Source: Crotophaga sulcirostris
Taxonomy: Eukaryota; Chordata; Aves; Cuculiformes; Crotophagidae
DNA: 64,000 nt
Reading direction: 5' to 3'
Assembly (NCBI GenBank): GCA_013397455.1
Contig: VYZB01000040.1
Location: 2,691,267 to 2,755,266, forward strand
Positions 24,324 through 37,752 of the stretch are shown piece by piece; position 1 is the first letter of the stretch, and each line of letters begins with the position of its first letter. Made by a program: the position numbers and the translations under genes. Under the pieces are notes generated by a model. That model was given only the letters and a program-made list of their open reading frames with translations. It searched no databases and had not been told where the DNA came from.

Positions 24324-27300
24324 ATAGTAGGGTTTGCACGTAAACCTTTTGTCCTGGAGTTCCCAGCCTGAGTAGGGAAACATGGCAAAATTGGGCTACT
24401 GAGTTTGGTGTCATTTTCCCTGTGACATTGCAAAAGTGAAATAAAACTCCAAGGATTAGCAACTTGATAATTTTTCCTCTTCAACTTCCTTAATAATTCT
24501 TGATGGTCAAAGCAGAATAGATTTTGAATGCTTCCAGTTTGCAGTGACAAGTGTGAAGTCATTTACGTATTACAAAACTGCTGAACCTCTTTTTATCTGT
24601 TAGTATGGATCCCTTAGGTAGTCACATGAAAAATAAAGGTCCAAAATTCAGTGTCCTTTGATGGATAATCAAGGCTGATTTTTAGAATCAATAGGTGCTC
24701 TAGTTGTTCAGCAACGCTGAAAAAAAACCAGGTGACTTTACCTGGGTAAGAAAATGTCTTAAGAAGTCAGAACCAAACTTCATTGAAATCAGTGGGAAGA
24801 TTGAAAATTTCAAGAGTCTTCTTGTAATGTCCTATGTACTTAAATCTACTTAAATATGATTGCTTTAGTATTGCTTTTATATTTCATACTTAAATATGAA
24901 AGCTTTACATGAAATTCTTGCTGGTGTGACTTACACAAGAAACTTTCTGCATTGGGAAAGCCTTTATAACCTTATAAATATACTGTGTGCTCTTAGGATA
25001 CTTCAGACTTTGAATCTGACAACAGTCCTCCAACACCAACCAAAGATGAGACAGTCAAAACTGAAAATTTCTGCTCCTGCAAGGCTTTTTTCCTTTTAGC
25101 ATTTTGTGGTTTCAGAACTGTGGGGTATCTGGGTACCTAGCAAGAACATTAGACAAGTGTTGCAATGTACCTTGTGTAGTTGACAAAAAGATTTTACTGC
25201 GCTCATAAATCTCATAATCCCTGAAGGAGGCAGGATTAGGATGCAAGATGTACAGCCACTCTCTGATAGGATCGACAATACTTACATCCAACTCTGATTT
25301 TATTTGACTTCTGCTTATATGGCATTCAGTGTAAATTAAGGCTATATTCAGGCTTCAAATGCATCAGGTTGCTAAAAATCCATTAAAAAGAGTAGCCAGT
25401 GTCTTTATCTTTCCATCTGAACCCAAATGAGTATCCCACTTTCTCTCTCATCAGTTTTCTGGGGTAGGTCATGAAGTTCAGGAATGAAACTTCCCCCTCA
25501 GCAAACGGAGGTCTATTTGGAGAGAAGACATTAGAGTTGCCTTTTATACCATGATGCTATGACCTTCCACTTAGCATCCACGCCTCCAAAACCACCTCTT
25601 GGCCAAGTTGCCCATCCATTGTCAGCTGCCTTTTTCTTTTATCCCGTTGCCTCTTTTACTTTACTAGTGACACCAGTCCTACCCACATGACACCACCTAC
25701 ATTAAAAACTGCAGGCTTATCTCCACACTGCCCTTTACTCATCTCTCCAGGATCCTGTTGCACTCTTCAAGTCTCTCATCACATGTGAAATCACTCAGTC
25801 AAGAGCAGACTGATGGGTAAATGAACTTTGTTACTACCAATCACAAGTGAACTTCAACAGAAACCCATCCAAATAGTTCTAGGTACAGTCTTAACATTTA
25901 GGGAGAATAACAAATGAAAGTATATGTTTCACTCTTCTTTTTCTTATGCTCTGATCCTGCAAAATTACCTCTGATATCCTCCAGGAGGGTACCCCTAACT
26001 GCACAAAGCACAAAGATTTTTTGCCTTGTCCAGAGGACACATGAGGCTCACAAGTCTCTTAGAAGTTCTCTGGTTCAAGCCATAGCATCTTAGACAGCTC
26101 CCCAACATAATCCCCACATTTATGTGAGATGATGGCTCACACCAAGAGAAGTAAGGATATTCACTTTACAGGGCAAAGGTGGTATCTTCGCACGTGTTTA
26201 TGCAGAATATAACACTACAGGGCTCTAGTCCCAAATGAGATTTCAAAGTTATGTTGTAATACAAACAAACAATAATAATAGAGAATGGGTAAGCATGCAG
26301 AGAGGAGGGGAAGTTATGATTAATTTTTATCAGTGTTCCTTCTCCTTTCCGCAGAGCAGTTCAATGTGAAGTCAAAGTTCATTGACACATTCTCTGTAGT
26401 TGGTGGGATGATTGTTTTATATTAGCCATTGACTTGGCCTGCATTGATCCTTGAGAATGTATCGCACAAATCATTTTGCACTAAACTGCTGAATCGATGA
26501 AGAAATCTCCTGGAAAATTTATATTAAAAGTCGCTGTTTGCCTAAATGAGTTCCCTGTACCCCATATTGAATATTTTGCTGATGAATTGAATGAGTTTAA
26601 ATTTGAACATTGCAGACCCATTAAAGAATGAATTCTTAAATCAACTTCTGCCACTTATGATTGAAATGAGATTTCCCCCGCAATAGACTAGCTGTTATAT
26701 AAATCAGTTGTGCATTTTATACTGTACCATAAACAAGATATAATTCTTTTAAATACACTACAGGTGCCTTAAATCTTTTGATGCATCTTGTATTTATCTG
26801 ATGTTGATTTTAGTATATTTACACCAGGTAACCAACATGGGTTTATAATAGAATATAGTTTCTGAAGGTTAAAGAAGCCATAATCTTTGTTTTTAAATGC
26901 AACGGAGTATTCAGGGATTATACTCTACATCACTGTTCACAGCTGAGATCTAAATTTAATCTAAAATAAATAATTGCACCTTGCACTATAAAAAAAGCAA
27001 ACCATCTTGAGTAAGATTATGATTAGGGCAAATATGACTTTTAGTGTGACATAGAGGAACATTTTTTCTGCTATCTAGTTTTCAATATTGCAGTGAATAG
27101 TTGAATTTCTTTCCTTTCCACTTGGACTCTTTGCACCTTAGGTGACCTCTGTATTTACTGGCTCAGTTAGATGACTCAAGTTGGTATTAAAGTTGTCCAT
27201 GCACTTATCCAGTTTTGAAGTTATCCCAGATACAGAAGTTCCACTGACAATTTGTTGAGTATCTGCTGTCAAGGAGTCGTTATTCACTTTTTCCGGAAAA

Positions 27301-28940
27301 AAAACAGCTTTTCTTACATAGACCATGTTCAGCATGAGAGATGATTGTTTCCTATTTGAGCTCCAGTTCACTGCTGGAGACAGACTATTCTCTTGATCTC
27401 ATGGAATGTTTCCTGTGTTTCAAAGGTAGATCTCAGAGGAGCAGCAAACTGCAAATCACTGTCTTCTTTCTCAGGGAACAGGCTGAAGGGGACATAGACT
27501 GAGACTATGAGGGTCAAATCAGCAGCTGAAGTGAAGAAATACTTTTTATTTGATAACTAGGAATGGTGCCATTGTGGGCTGTATGTATTCAGCAACTTTT
27601 GAATAGACAAAAATTGCCCAGAAGTAATATGGGGACCTTCAATGAGGTACAAGCGAGGAGTAGCAGCTGTATTGTGTATTAGCAGATAGGCAGGTCTGGA
27701 GGTTTATGTGACATTGTTCTTTTCCTATCCTAGATAACGTGGTGTTTAGGAGTGCTCAGAGTACAAAAGTTAAAAAAAATGCAACCCCCAGAGAAGGGCA
27801 CCATATTGAAATTAGAAAATTCAGTAAAATATGGAAGCCAGATGAGAAATGCATGTTTCCACCATCCATCACTTCAGGACAGTGTGTTTCTTCTCTGGTG
27901 TTGCCTCAAACATACCTTACAAGGCTGTTCTGCGCCCTGATGCACAGAGAGAGATGGAGCCTCCAGTTTAACCCTCCTCCAGTGCTTGTCCTCACCTTCC
28001 TCATCCCAGATCTGAGCACACACTGGATTTGCCCTGTGGGCTCACCCCCACGCTATGTCCCTGACAACAAACCAAGGTCAGACTTTAAGAGATGTTGCAG
28101 CCATTTCTCCTCATTTTGGATTTGACTTTTTTTCCTACAGGCGTTGCGCTTTTCTTTTCCAAGCATGGAGAAGGAGTGGGTGCAGGGTACTATGACCGTT
28201 CTTTGAAAAAGAAAATCTTTCTTATTTTTGTTCCATTCTTGCCAGTAATAGGCTTCAGAAGCAGCTTCCAAAGTAAAGATACCGTTAAATCACAGGTGCT
28301 GCAGAAGGGCTGGAATCGCTCACTTTAACCAGGTTGTAAAACCTCTCTATTGAGGCCATAGTAACTAATGTTTCATCCCGTGGCTTCTAATGTTTTCATG
28401 TCTCTGTGGGACTCTCCCATCCAAGGACAAACACCAAGGGTTTTATAACTATCAGTTGATCATTTCTGCTAAAGTAGGGGAGGTGGATTCTCAGCAAGAT
28501 AACAAAGGTGTTATCTCTATCCAGGGAGGATATAAAGGAGATTGGGAAGATAACATCTAATTGAAGATTCCATTTTCCAAGTGTCAAATTGTTTTGATGA
28601 CTAATTGATTTACATAGACCGAATTCATTCACAGAACAAATATTTTTTAGATCTTTCCACTGTCTTCTTCTGTGGAAGCAAATGCAGGAATTGCTGTTCA
28701 TTTTCTTAAAAAAAAAAAAAAAGAATAGACTAGGATTGACATGGAAGATTTTATTGAGTTTTAGCTCTTTAATACCTGGACATAGACCACAGCAGCTCAT
28801 TAATGTTAGTAAAGGTGTGATGTAGGGATCCAAGCCCAAGACTAGGAGCCAGAAATGGTCAGAATCTATTACAATTGCTCTGACTTGGTGCTGAGAGACC
28901 AAGAAAAGTAAGAAAACACAATGGCCTCATAGAAAACCTC
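24324..28940. other. Non-coding DNA with a candidate conserved block
   Basis: No gene is recognised. The stretch from about 26380 to 26830 is free of visible repeats, AT-rich with mixed composition, and resembles vertebrate conserved non-coding DNA in texture only. A poly-A tract lies at about 28709-28723. Confidence 0.4.
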
Positions 28941-29055
28941 TTTGGCTTAGTTTAAAAGGATAACAGTGTTTAATTCCTTGCCTCAGAGGGATATTGTGAG
29001 AATTAATTAATTAGTTAATGCTGGCATAATGTTGTGAAGGTCAAAAATAATATGT
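28941..29055 (+). mobile_element. MIR-like SINE 3' remnant
   Basis: The order GCTTAGTTT, GGATAACAGT, CCTCAGAGGGATATTGTGAG, AATTAATTA and TTGTGAAGGTC follows the 3' half of MIR/CORE-type SINEs, where 'ggataataat', 'cctcatagggttgttgtgagg' and 'attaaatga' occur in that order. It is highly diverged, consistent with the great age of MIRs in birds. Confidence 0.5.
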
Positions 29056-32000
29056 AGTGAGAATGCAGGATGAAGTAGTATGGAAGATTAAGTGGGATAC
29101 ATTTAGAATAGCTTTAAAAGGGAGATGTGACATAAAACATCAGTGAACCCTGCCATAGTGAAGATTTTTTGCCCCCACTCCAACAAGTTGTTCTGGTTTT
29201 GGTGACAGCATTTTTGAAGCAATTTCAGCAAAGTCCTTTTAACAGGAATTCATTTTCATATACTTTGGCTGGTAATGCCAAGCACTGAAGAAATGTAATT
29301 TTGAAGAAGGCAGAAAAGCACCCACTTGGGTAATGTCTTTCATTGCATCAATGTGCAAGCGCGTAATACATCTAATAATCCTGCCTAAATGAAAATAAAT
29401 GTTTCAGAATAAATATATGTGTATTAAACATTCAGTAAAATCAGATTTAAGCCTTATCTTGAAAAATACTGGGAATGCTGTTCTAAATACCTTCAATCTT
29501 GTAATTTTGAGAGAAAACACTAAGTATTTTAATTTTTCAGACAGGGAGCTCTTTGAAAATTTTTCAAACATCAAACTGTTCTGATGGAATTTGGGAATTT
29601 TCTGAAAATATGAAATAACATCACTACACTTTCAAAAATACATTACATGTTATGAACTGTACAATATGAATTTTGAAAGCTGTGTACATATGTGATCCTG
29701 CCCAATTTTATCCAAATTTTGCCTCCATTTTACTAACAATTGCTCATCCTCCATCATTCAATAAATTCCATAATTATGGCACTAATGACATTTCACAATA
29801 TAGGTGCAAAAACAATTTTTAAGTGTTGATTTACTTTTCACTGTTCATGTTGTGACCATATTAATGGTCACACAGGAAATTAATTTTCTATGTATGGACT
29901 TCAGTAGGCAGAATCAATGTGTTTTACTTTTGCACATTTTAATTTTTATCCTCATCTTCTTTTCCTCACTAAAATATTGTCATGCCTGGGTATCACTTCT
30001 GTCAATAGAATATTCCTATTTTCATTGTAGTAAAGAAATTCATTAAAACATTTGTGCTCTTTCACAACTTGCTAAATGCACTGTTTCATATAATAACATC
30101 AGAGATCTTTAGCATTTCCATCTCTTTTATTTTTTATTTGCATACACAAAAAATATTTCATAGTTTTTCATTTTATCTTTAAAAGAGCACATTTCTGAAA
30201 AAATAATAAAGAAAATAAATTTTTTATTACAGATTTATGAATCTTTTTTCCCCTGAATTAGTCAAAAAACCTTAAACACAACTGTACCTTTTTAAAACCA
30301 TTTTCATGAGAACTGTTAGGTTTGGGAAAACAAACATGGAGCCTTTATCTAGATCCAGACTTGATGTAACTGGACATTATGTGTTCTTTGTGTAGTTGTA
30401 CCTTTTTCTCTAAACTATAACTTATTACATGCATAATGTCTTGCCCAAAATATAGTACCAAATGTCTCAGCAGATGATTTGAATGGAGATCAGCTGAGAT
30501 GGGCTTGAAGCCACCACATTCGTCGCATTTGTAACCAAAGAGCTATTTCAGCTGCAGGATTCTTAGGAGAAAGCTTGACAAATCAACAGGCTGGTGTTTG
30601 TAAAACTGTGCTTGTACATCAGTTTGTGTATTTTAGTTGAGATTATGCATTTTCTTTTTGCCTCGGTTTTTCAGTGCTTTTTTATACTGGATAAAATGCC
30701 AGAGCAGGGTAAGTGTAAGAGTGTGTCAGTGTGACACTGACCCCAGTCAAATAAAATACATTTTTTTGTAAGTTTGAAGAGAATTTTTAGTTACATTTTC
30801 ACTTTCTAAGTACTAATGAAGAAATAGCACGTCTTTTGAGAAGGTGTGGATGACAGATTGCTTTCACAGGTTAAACCTAGTATATTTCCTTTTATCATTT
30901 AACATTTCAAATCATTTTACATATACAGAACATTTGCATCTAATTGGATGAAGGATCTTAATTCCTGTTACAAAAAAAATTACTGTTAAATAGATATTAC
31001 TTCATTGATTTTAATAAAACCTTTGAAGATCTGAGAACAAAGGAGCCTATTGGTTCTTTAATTAGTAAAGGATTTATTCAATAAGTTATCGGACAAGTTA
31101 ATTTACAGGACTTAATTTTGCTATTGAAAGGTTTAGCCTCCTTCCCTCCAAAATTGGGACGATGGACCATTCCAATACTGTGAAGGTGATGACCTTGTGA
31201 TAACCTGTGTGTTCATCAGTCAAATTACTGTCCCCAGTAATGATAATGCCAAAGCTCTGGAACACTGGGGCAGCTAATCTGTATTCAAATTACACTCAAT
31301 GAAACAGCAAGCACAATTCGAGTAATAACTCACTAGCACTGAGAGGTGAAGGGAGATGTTCAGACCCCTTCATGCAGATTGGACATTATCATACATTTCT
31401 TAGGTGTTGGACAGGTCTGCATGAGAGGGTTGTTAATGAAAATATCAATCAAAAACTCTGCTGACTTAATGGTCAATTTAAATTAATTAATTGGAAAGGA
31501 AAAAGTTGAGAAGGACAGCATTGATTGTTTAGCTCAAAGCAGTTGGCAGGCTAGGAGAATGAGGTTGCCAAAACAGGACAATGTTTCTTATATCAGCTGA
31601 AGCCGTGTGCAAAATCTTAAGTCTGAAAAGACGGGCAAAAGTAGGAGGAAGCTCTAATTTGAACACTTTGATACTTAAAATTATGGTTCACTAGTTTTGG
31701 GGATGGGGTGCTGAATGTAACGGTATAATAACAGCCATAAGAAAGAGATCTACAGGAGAGGCAGAAATGGGTCAGGATGCACCAGCTGAGGATTTGACCC
31801 TCACTTTGCAGTCACATGTAGGAATTCTTTCATTCATGGATTTTTTGTTTAAATTTTATTTTTTATCCTCACAGCTTGTAATTTCTAGCTCAGAACATGT
31901 TTGACTCTCTGTAGGTCAGTGGAGGACACGTATTGATTTAGGGGACTGAGAATTTCAGCCTGCATCTGCAACAGGGCTCCTTAGAAGTAAACCTGTGTTT

Positions 32001-33984
32001 CAAGGAAGCATTTAATACCTGGAAGTATTTTAAGGATCTTCTTATTAATGTGGAAGGAAAAGGATCAGATGTTTTGTGAAACTGATGCAACATCTTTGGG
32101 ATGAATAAAGTATCAAAACTGTATTTTCATTGTATATTTTGAAAATAAATATTTTAAATGAAGATACTTCTTATACATATGTGTATATTTATACCTATAT
32201 TTATAATTAAATATCAGCAAAATTTTACAAGACAGTAAAGTCCAAGCTATTTTAAAATGCAGTCTGTTCATTGCATAAGCAAAGGGTATAAAAATTTGGT
32301 GTGGTAACTGGCTAAGTCTTGAGATCAAAGCAACACCTTTCATCATATTCCTGTGTTTTGTACCCAAAACGTAACACTGGTTTTGAGCTCACTGCTAAGA
32401 AAATACGGCAAGATTACCTGCATTGAGTTGTGATCTGGGTGCAATCTAAGATCTGATCCAAAAATTTTTTGGAGATCCTGGGAAATCCAAAATTGTTACT
32501 TCGAAACATTTCTATTCAAATACTCTGTCTTGTCTTCAGCCAACTATTGTGGTTTCATTTTAATTCACTTCTAATTCTGCTGTTTCTAAATCACACATTA
32601 TCATTTGCATCAGAGCATTATATAGACATCAACCCCAAGTATAATGCATTAGGAAATAAATGTGAGATGTAAAATGAAATGCATATGCAGCAGCTTTACT
32701 CTTGAAAACATCTGACAGGCACCTCTGGGGATGGTTCTAATTTTGTTATTACCACTCTTCTAACTATTACAAAAAGGATGGGAACAGTAAATTGGCCTAA
32801 TGAGACAGAAAGGAAAAAAAAATAAAACAATTAGCCACCAAACACAGTATGAGGATTATATATTTAAGTAAATGACAACAAGTGGAGCAATACATGAGAC
32901 ATTATAAGGGAAATAAAGACACTCGACTGACTTTCTATTCCTGCTTTTCCTTTTCTACATATCCTTTCCCTAAAGCAGTATTAAAATGATAATAAGGGAC
33001 ATAAATAAATGCACTCTCAACTCAATGTAACTTGATCCTCATTAGACTTCAGGGGCAGGTGTCCAACCAGATTTCATACCTGACTGCTAGAAAATGCCTA
33101 GCATAATGGATTGACAGTGGATCAGGACTGCAATGGTACTGAATATGCTGCAAAGAAAATTTACCAAAAAACTCACACAAACTGTGGCCATGTTAAGGCA
33201 ATTGCAGTCCCATAAAATCCCCCACTGTCACAATGTAAACTTTGTCTAGCTTCAAAAGCACCGAGGCATATTTTCTAGCTCTGCCCGGCGGCCAGCACTC
33301 ACCTTTTCAAAGCTATCTTGGAGAATATTTCACCCAGGTCCCAACAGAAAGTAGGTGAAAACAGCTCTGACACTGGAAGTGCAAGCAAGCCCATGATGGC
33401 ATGGCTTTTTCAGCAGAGCAACTCAGCACAGCCCAGACGTGATGACCTGATGATTCTGCAGTTTAAAGATGTGCCTGGTTGAATAGACTTTGGTCTTGCT
33501 GGACTGTGTTAATATAATGGCTGAGCCGTTAAAATATAATCTCAATGAATGGCATTTGCTGCTTGCAAACTCCCTAGCTTTGCTTTCAGATCTAAACTCC
33601 CACCAAAACCATTCAGTGTGGCTTTACTCACCACTTTGACAGTAGCTAAACTCCTCTGGCCGTGGTTCTTCCACCCTAATGTTGCACCAATACAACCCCT
33701 CCATACAGTTGTGGTTATATCCCTATGGGGTTGTACAATAGCTACAGGAGATCTGATCTAGAGGAATATCAGGAATATCATATTTATAGACTTATAACTA
33801 AGACTACCTCTGCTTATACTATCCTGTTAGGCTATTGTACTTGGAGAAGCACGAAGGGATGAAACACCTGTTGAAGAACACAAATGAAAAGTAGGGCTGA
33901 AAGTATGTGTGGAGATATGGTTACAGATGCCTTCCTTTCAGCTCTGCTTCATTTTTCTCATTTGAGAGGTGAAGATAATAAGCA
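29056..33984. other. AT-rich non-coding DNA, no gene seen
   Basis: This is very AT-rich, especially 29400-30300. No gene or young repeat is recognised. The block at about 31080-31500 is repeat-free with many TAAT/ATTA words. Confidence 0.45.
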
Positions 33985-34105
33985 GGTGATAGAATATTTT
34001 CACTTCTAATCTCAACACTGGTTCTGTCTGTGGTTTTGGACAAGCTACTTAGTCTGATCTCACAGTTTCTTCATCTCCAGAGGGGAAATAGCAACATTCA
34101 ATGCA
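33985..34105 (+). mobile_element. MIR SINE core remnant
   Basis: The sequence follows the MIR core in order: CTAATCTCAACACTGGTTCT, then GTGGTTTTGGACAAGCTACT, then CACAGTTTCTTCATCTCCAG, then AGGGGAAATAGCA. These correspond to the MIR phrases for 'aatcccagctctgcc', 'gtgaccttgggcaagttactt', 'ctcagtttcctcatctgta' and 'aatggggataata'. This is one of the better-preserved ancient repeats in the window. Confidence 0.75.
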
Positions 34106-37100
34106 ACGACTGTTCATGGATGTTCAGTCCTCTTCTCAGCACTATCCTTCCTGTGTGCTGTATGAGGATTGGGCAAATCCAGTCCTGTTTTGCCTAAGTA
34201 GTGTCTTTCTTGGAGGAATGGATTCCCCAACAGGTTCCAGGAGCCTTAAGTTTGGAACAATTAGAATTGTCTATGGGATCTAGTGATAGGTGCCAGAATT
34301 CTCTTTTGGAGTGAGGGTAATGTAAAAATATGTACGAACTATTTTTAGTTGGCAGAGAGAATTAAACTATCAGAGGATATAATTAGAACACAGCCACTGT
34401 TCCAAATTTGGAGATTAGATACTACGCCTACGTAATTAATCAGACCGAATGAAGTCATCCTGAAGTATAATTGCGGGGACAGTTTTATTATTCTTCTGGC
34501 CCAAAATACCAGATTCTGTGAGGAGTACTTGTGAAGGGCAAAATGATACTGTGGTTGGTGTAAGTCACAAAACAACTCTTAGCACTACTGGAGATGCTGA
34601 GGGTCTCAGCCTGGTGGTGACCCAGCACCATAGCTCTAAGATTAGCCACTACAGGGTGTCTACCTAGCTTGTGCTTCAGTGCACTACTCTAAGAGCCTTT
34701 CCTTAAGTTCTATAAAATATTCTGCCTCAATTTCACAGAGCCTTACAAAATCTTAACATCACCCAGCAAAGAAAGCAAAACAGAAGCAAAAGTTGTTAAG
34801 AAAAGATGGCCTTTGCTATGTAAGTATATCATGACCTGACCATGAGCAGAAAGTGTTACTACTATTTTATTTTCTTATGAATAAAAATAAAATATTACAC
34901 TGACTGCAAGCTTGATGTGAGAGCCAGCAGTATTATTGCCCTTGTAGTATTTAGTTTGCTTGTATTTTCTCTTGACTCTAGAAGGATTTTAATTTTGTGT
35001 ATGGTAGCTACACTGTGTGCACGTAAAAGCTTTAATAAATCTGCTTGTTCAAACTGAAATAGGCATTTTGTAATATGAGACTGTCTTGCTTCAAAACAAA
35101 TCCACATGATTAGAGTAGTGGATTTAACTAATTGTCCTCCAAGCAGCTCCTAGGGGAAAACAAAATGTTGTCTGTGTTAATAGTGCCTCAAACAGGGATC
35201 AGTCAGGATCAGCAAAAGCATGGTATCACATGCTTTAGTATTGTATTGTTTACCAGCTGGCAGGGGGATAATTTACATAAAATCATTATCACTTGCTTTA
35301 GGGAAACTTCCATCATAAAAGCTGATGTTTGAACTGAGTCCACAATCCCAATATGTAACTACTGTTGAATTTCTAGAGAAATGCAGTTTGATATTGAGAT
35401 CCCAGAAAACAAGCTTTGAATTTTGCTCTCAGTGAGGTGTGAGGAATCTGTTTTCCAGACTAAACCCTGATGCAGTTATTTATGTGAGATATTACACTGA
35501 TAGATGCTTTTAGGACTTGACTTCTCTTGTCTTCTCTTCTGGTCAGCGATATCTACTACTATTAGCATTAATATTAATTAGACTATTACAAATGATAATA
35601 CCTACAGCATGCTGTTGGAATATGTGAGAACATATATATAAACCAGTTCAGATGGGCTGTGCTGCAGAAATGCTTTGTAGACTACACTCATAGTGTTAGG
35701 AGCTGAGGTGCAGATGTCCATGTGGCTTCTATTTAAAGGTAGGTGGCATCAGCCCAGCCTCAGTGCTTCAGTTTTTCATTTTGACTTGGAGACACCTTGA
35801 TAGGAGAAAAGTCTGGGTCATCCTTTCTACCTGTTTGGTGCTTGTTTTCAGCAGGGAGAAGGTAGTAGCATAACTGAAAAGAGTGATGCAAAGAAGTGTC
35901 AGGGCGCTGGAAACCTTGCTTTCATAATTATAGGCAAGGAAATAGAGGCATTGCAGGGACAATTGCCTGACCAACATTAAAGCAGCATGATGATGGCATG
36001 CAGGGTTGCAAAGACAAAACATAGCTGCAAAATCCTGCAAAGAACCACCCAGAAATGTTCAAGGTGGCTCCAGACATGATCAACAGAATCTTCTGTAGGT
36101 CTGATCCTACTGCAGGCCATTGTAGTGTTGTTGCCTAAAACCTGTGGTCTCTACCCACAGGACCAACACACAACTGCATGATCCTGCTCCTGAGCTGATA
36201 AGACTAAAAGTATGGATAATTTTGCCTGCTGTGGCTTGTTTGTAGATAATGTCAGGATATGAGTCTCTGGGGCTATTAAACTACCACCTGTCCTGATCAC
36301 ACAAACCCTTCAGGGTAGATTTCCTGGAAGATCTGAATACTTGAATTTCCCTGAGATTTGGGAATGTCAATTTGTGATATTCCTTTAAAACTGCCTGTTT
36401 ACAGTCATGCTAAAACTGCAGAGAAAAGCCAAAATACAAGCAAAAGTTTGTATTTTAGCTTTTCATACCATACATAGGTATTGTAGATGATTGGTCATTT
36501 GTGGGTCACTTTGCATATTCTGGAACAGAGCAGGCAAAGAGTGTGAAACGCACTGTGGCATTATGTGCTCAAGGACCACTGAAGCAGAGAGCAAGTCTCT
36601 AGTAAAATTTTTCTAAATGAGCTTTTTTGTATAAGTTATCACTGTCAGGAGAGGAAGAGCTGACCTTTCTTCTTTTTTCTCTGAGTCAGTCATTAACTAT
36701 GTTTCTTCCCAATACAGCTTTCTCCACCTTGCCTGTCTCCAATGTTACGTTCTTTTGTCATGATTTCTGTGATTAGCTATTGCTCTGCAGTATCTACTGG
36801 AAAAGTGGTTGGGGTGTGGCTGTACCCATATTGCAGTGCTTGCTGTCAAACTGGTGGCTCCAGTTAATGCATATCTAGTGCCATACATAAGTCAAGAGCA
36901 ATGCACGCAAGCTCCCGGAAGCAGAAGTCTAACCAAAAGGTCCATGCGAGACACTGAAGAGCACCTTTAGGTTTACACCAAAGGCAAAACCATGACAAAT
37001 CTTGTTCAGCATTTGGGGTGAGACTCAGCTGACCTAACTTACAGTCTGTATAGCTAGATCTGAAACAGTCACTCTAGAGTCCCTTTGTAGTCAGTGTAGA

Positions 37101-37585
37101 AAGAGATACAATGACATTTCCCCGTACTAAAATTGACTTTCCTCTCCATTAGGTAGAAACCTGCGAACCGTGCAGTACTGAGGAAGACCAGTCACTGAGT
37201 TGCACCTACAAACACCACACATAGTGTAGCTGATTCCCTCCCCAGACCACCCCAGTGTCCTGCTTGGGAATGCTCTGTGAATAGAGAAATAGTTCACCCA
37301 GTTAGTTTTCATCACTAGCAGTTACCAAGTGGGTCATTAGTATGCTATGTAATTCCAACCTAACTATTCTAATGCGCATTGATTTCATCTTATGTGGGAA
37401 AAAGGGCTCATTGCGTATTATTGGTTGTAATATATCATCATGGAAAAGGTGGAAGCTAGCTGCTGACCTCCCAAAAATGACTCTTAGAGCAGTTAGCAGT
37501 GCTTTCTGGAAACTGAGTCCCATGATGGAACATCTTCCAGTAGAGCACTGGGATGCTGGAGACTCCTCTGCTGTGTCAAGAGATG
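34106..37585. other. Non-coding DNA, no gene seen
   Basis: No gene, RNA gene or clear repeat is recognised. ORFs here are short and unremarkable. Confidence 0.5.
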
Positions 37586-37752
37586 CTCCAGTCCCTTGAA
37601 CTTCTTCATGGACTTTCATTGGACTCTCTCCAGTACATCCATGTCTCTCTTGTACCAAAGAGACCAGAACTGGAGGCAGTATGACAGGTGTGGCTTCACT
37701 ACTACTGAATAGAAGGGAAAGATCATCTCTCTTCACCTGCTGGCACTACTGT
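37586..37752 (-). mobile_element. Old CR1 LINE internal fragment
   Basis: This reverse-strand CR1 piece comes from the ORF2 region, recognisable from TGGACTCTCTCCAGTACATC, CATGTCTCTCTTGTACC, GACCAGAACTGGAGGCAGTA, GGTGTGGCTTCAC and CACCTGCTGGCA. It has neither a CR1 5' end nor the 3' octamers, so it is a fragment of an old insertion. A 144-codon minus-strand frame overlapping it is interrupted relative to ORF2 and is not a gene. Confidence 0.8.

Noticed and set aside
28396..28902. 168-codon minus-strand frame, the longest without an obvious repeat
   Set aside because: It has no recognisable domain, includes a lysine/phenylalanine run from a poly-A tract, and is within the length expected by chance in 64 kb.
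37302..37736. 144-codon minus-strand frame
   Set aside because: Part lies over an old CR1 fragment in a non-native frame, and the rest has no resemblance to a protein family.
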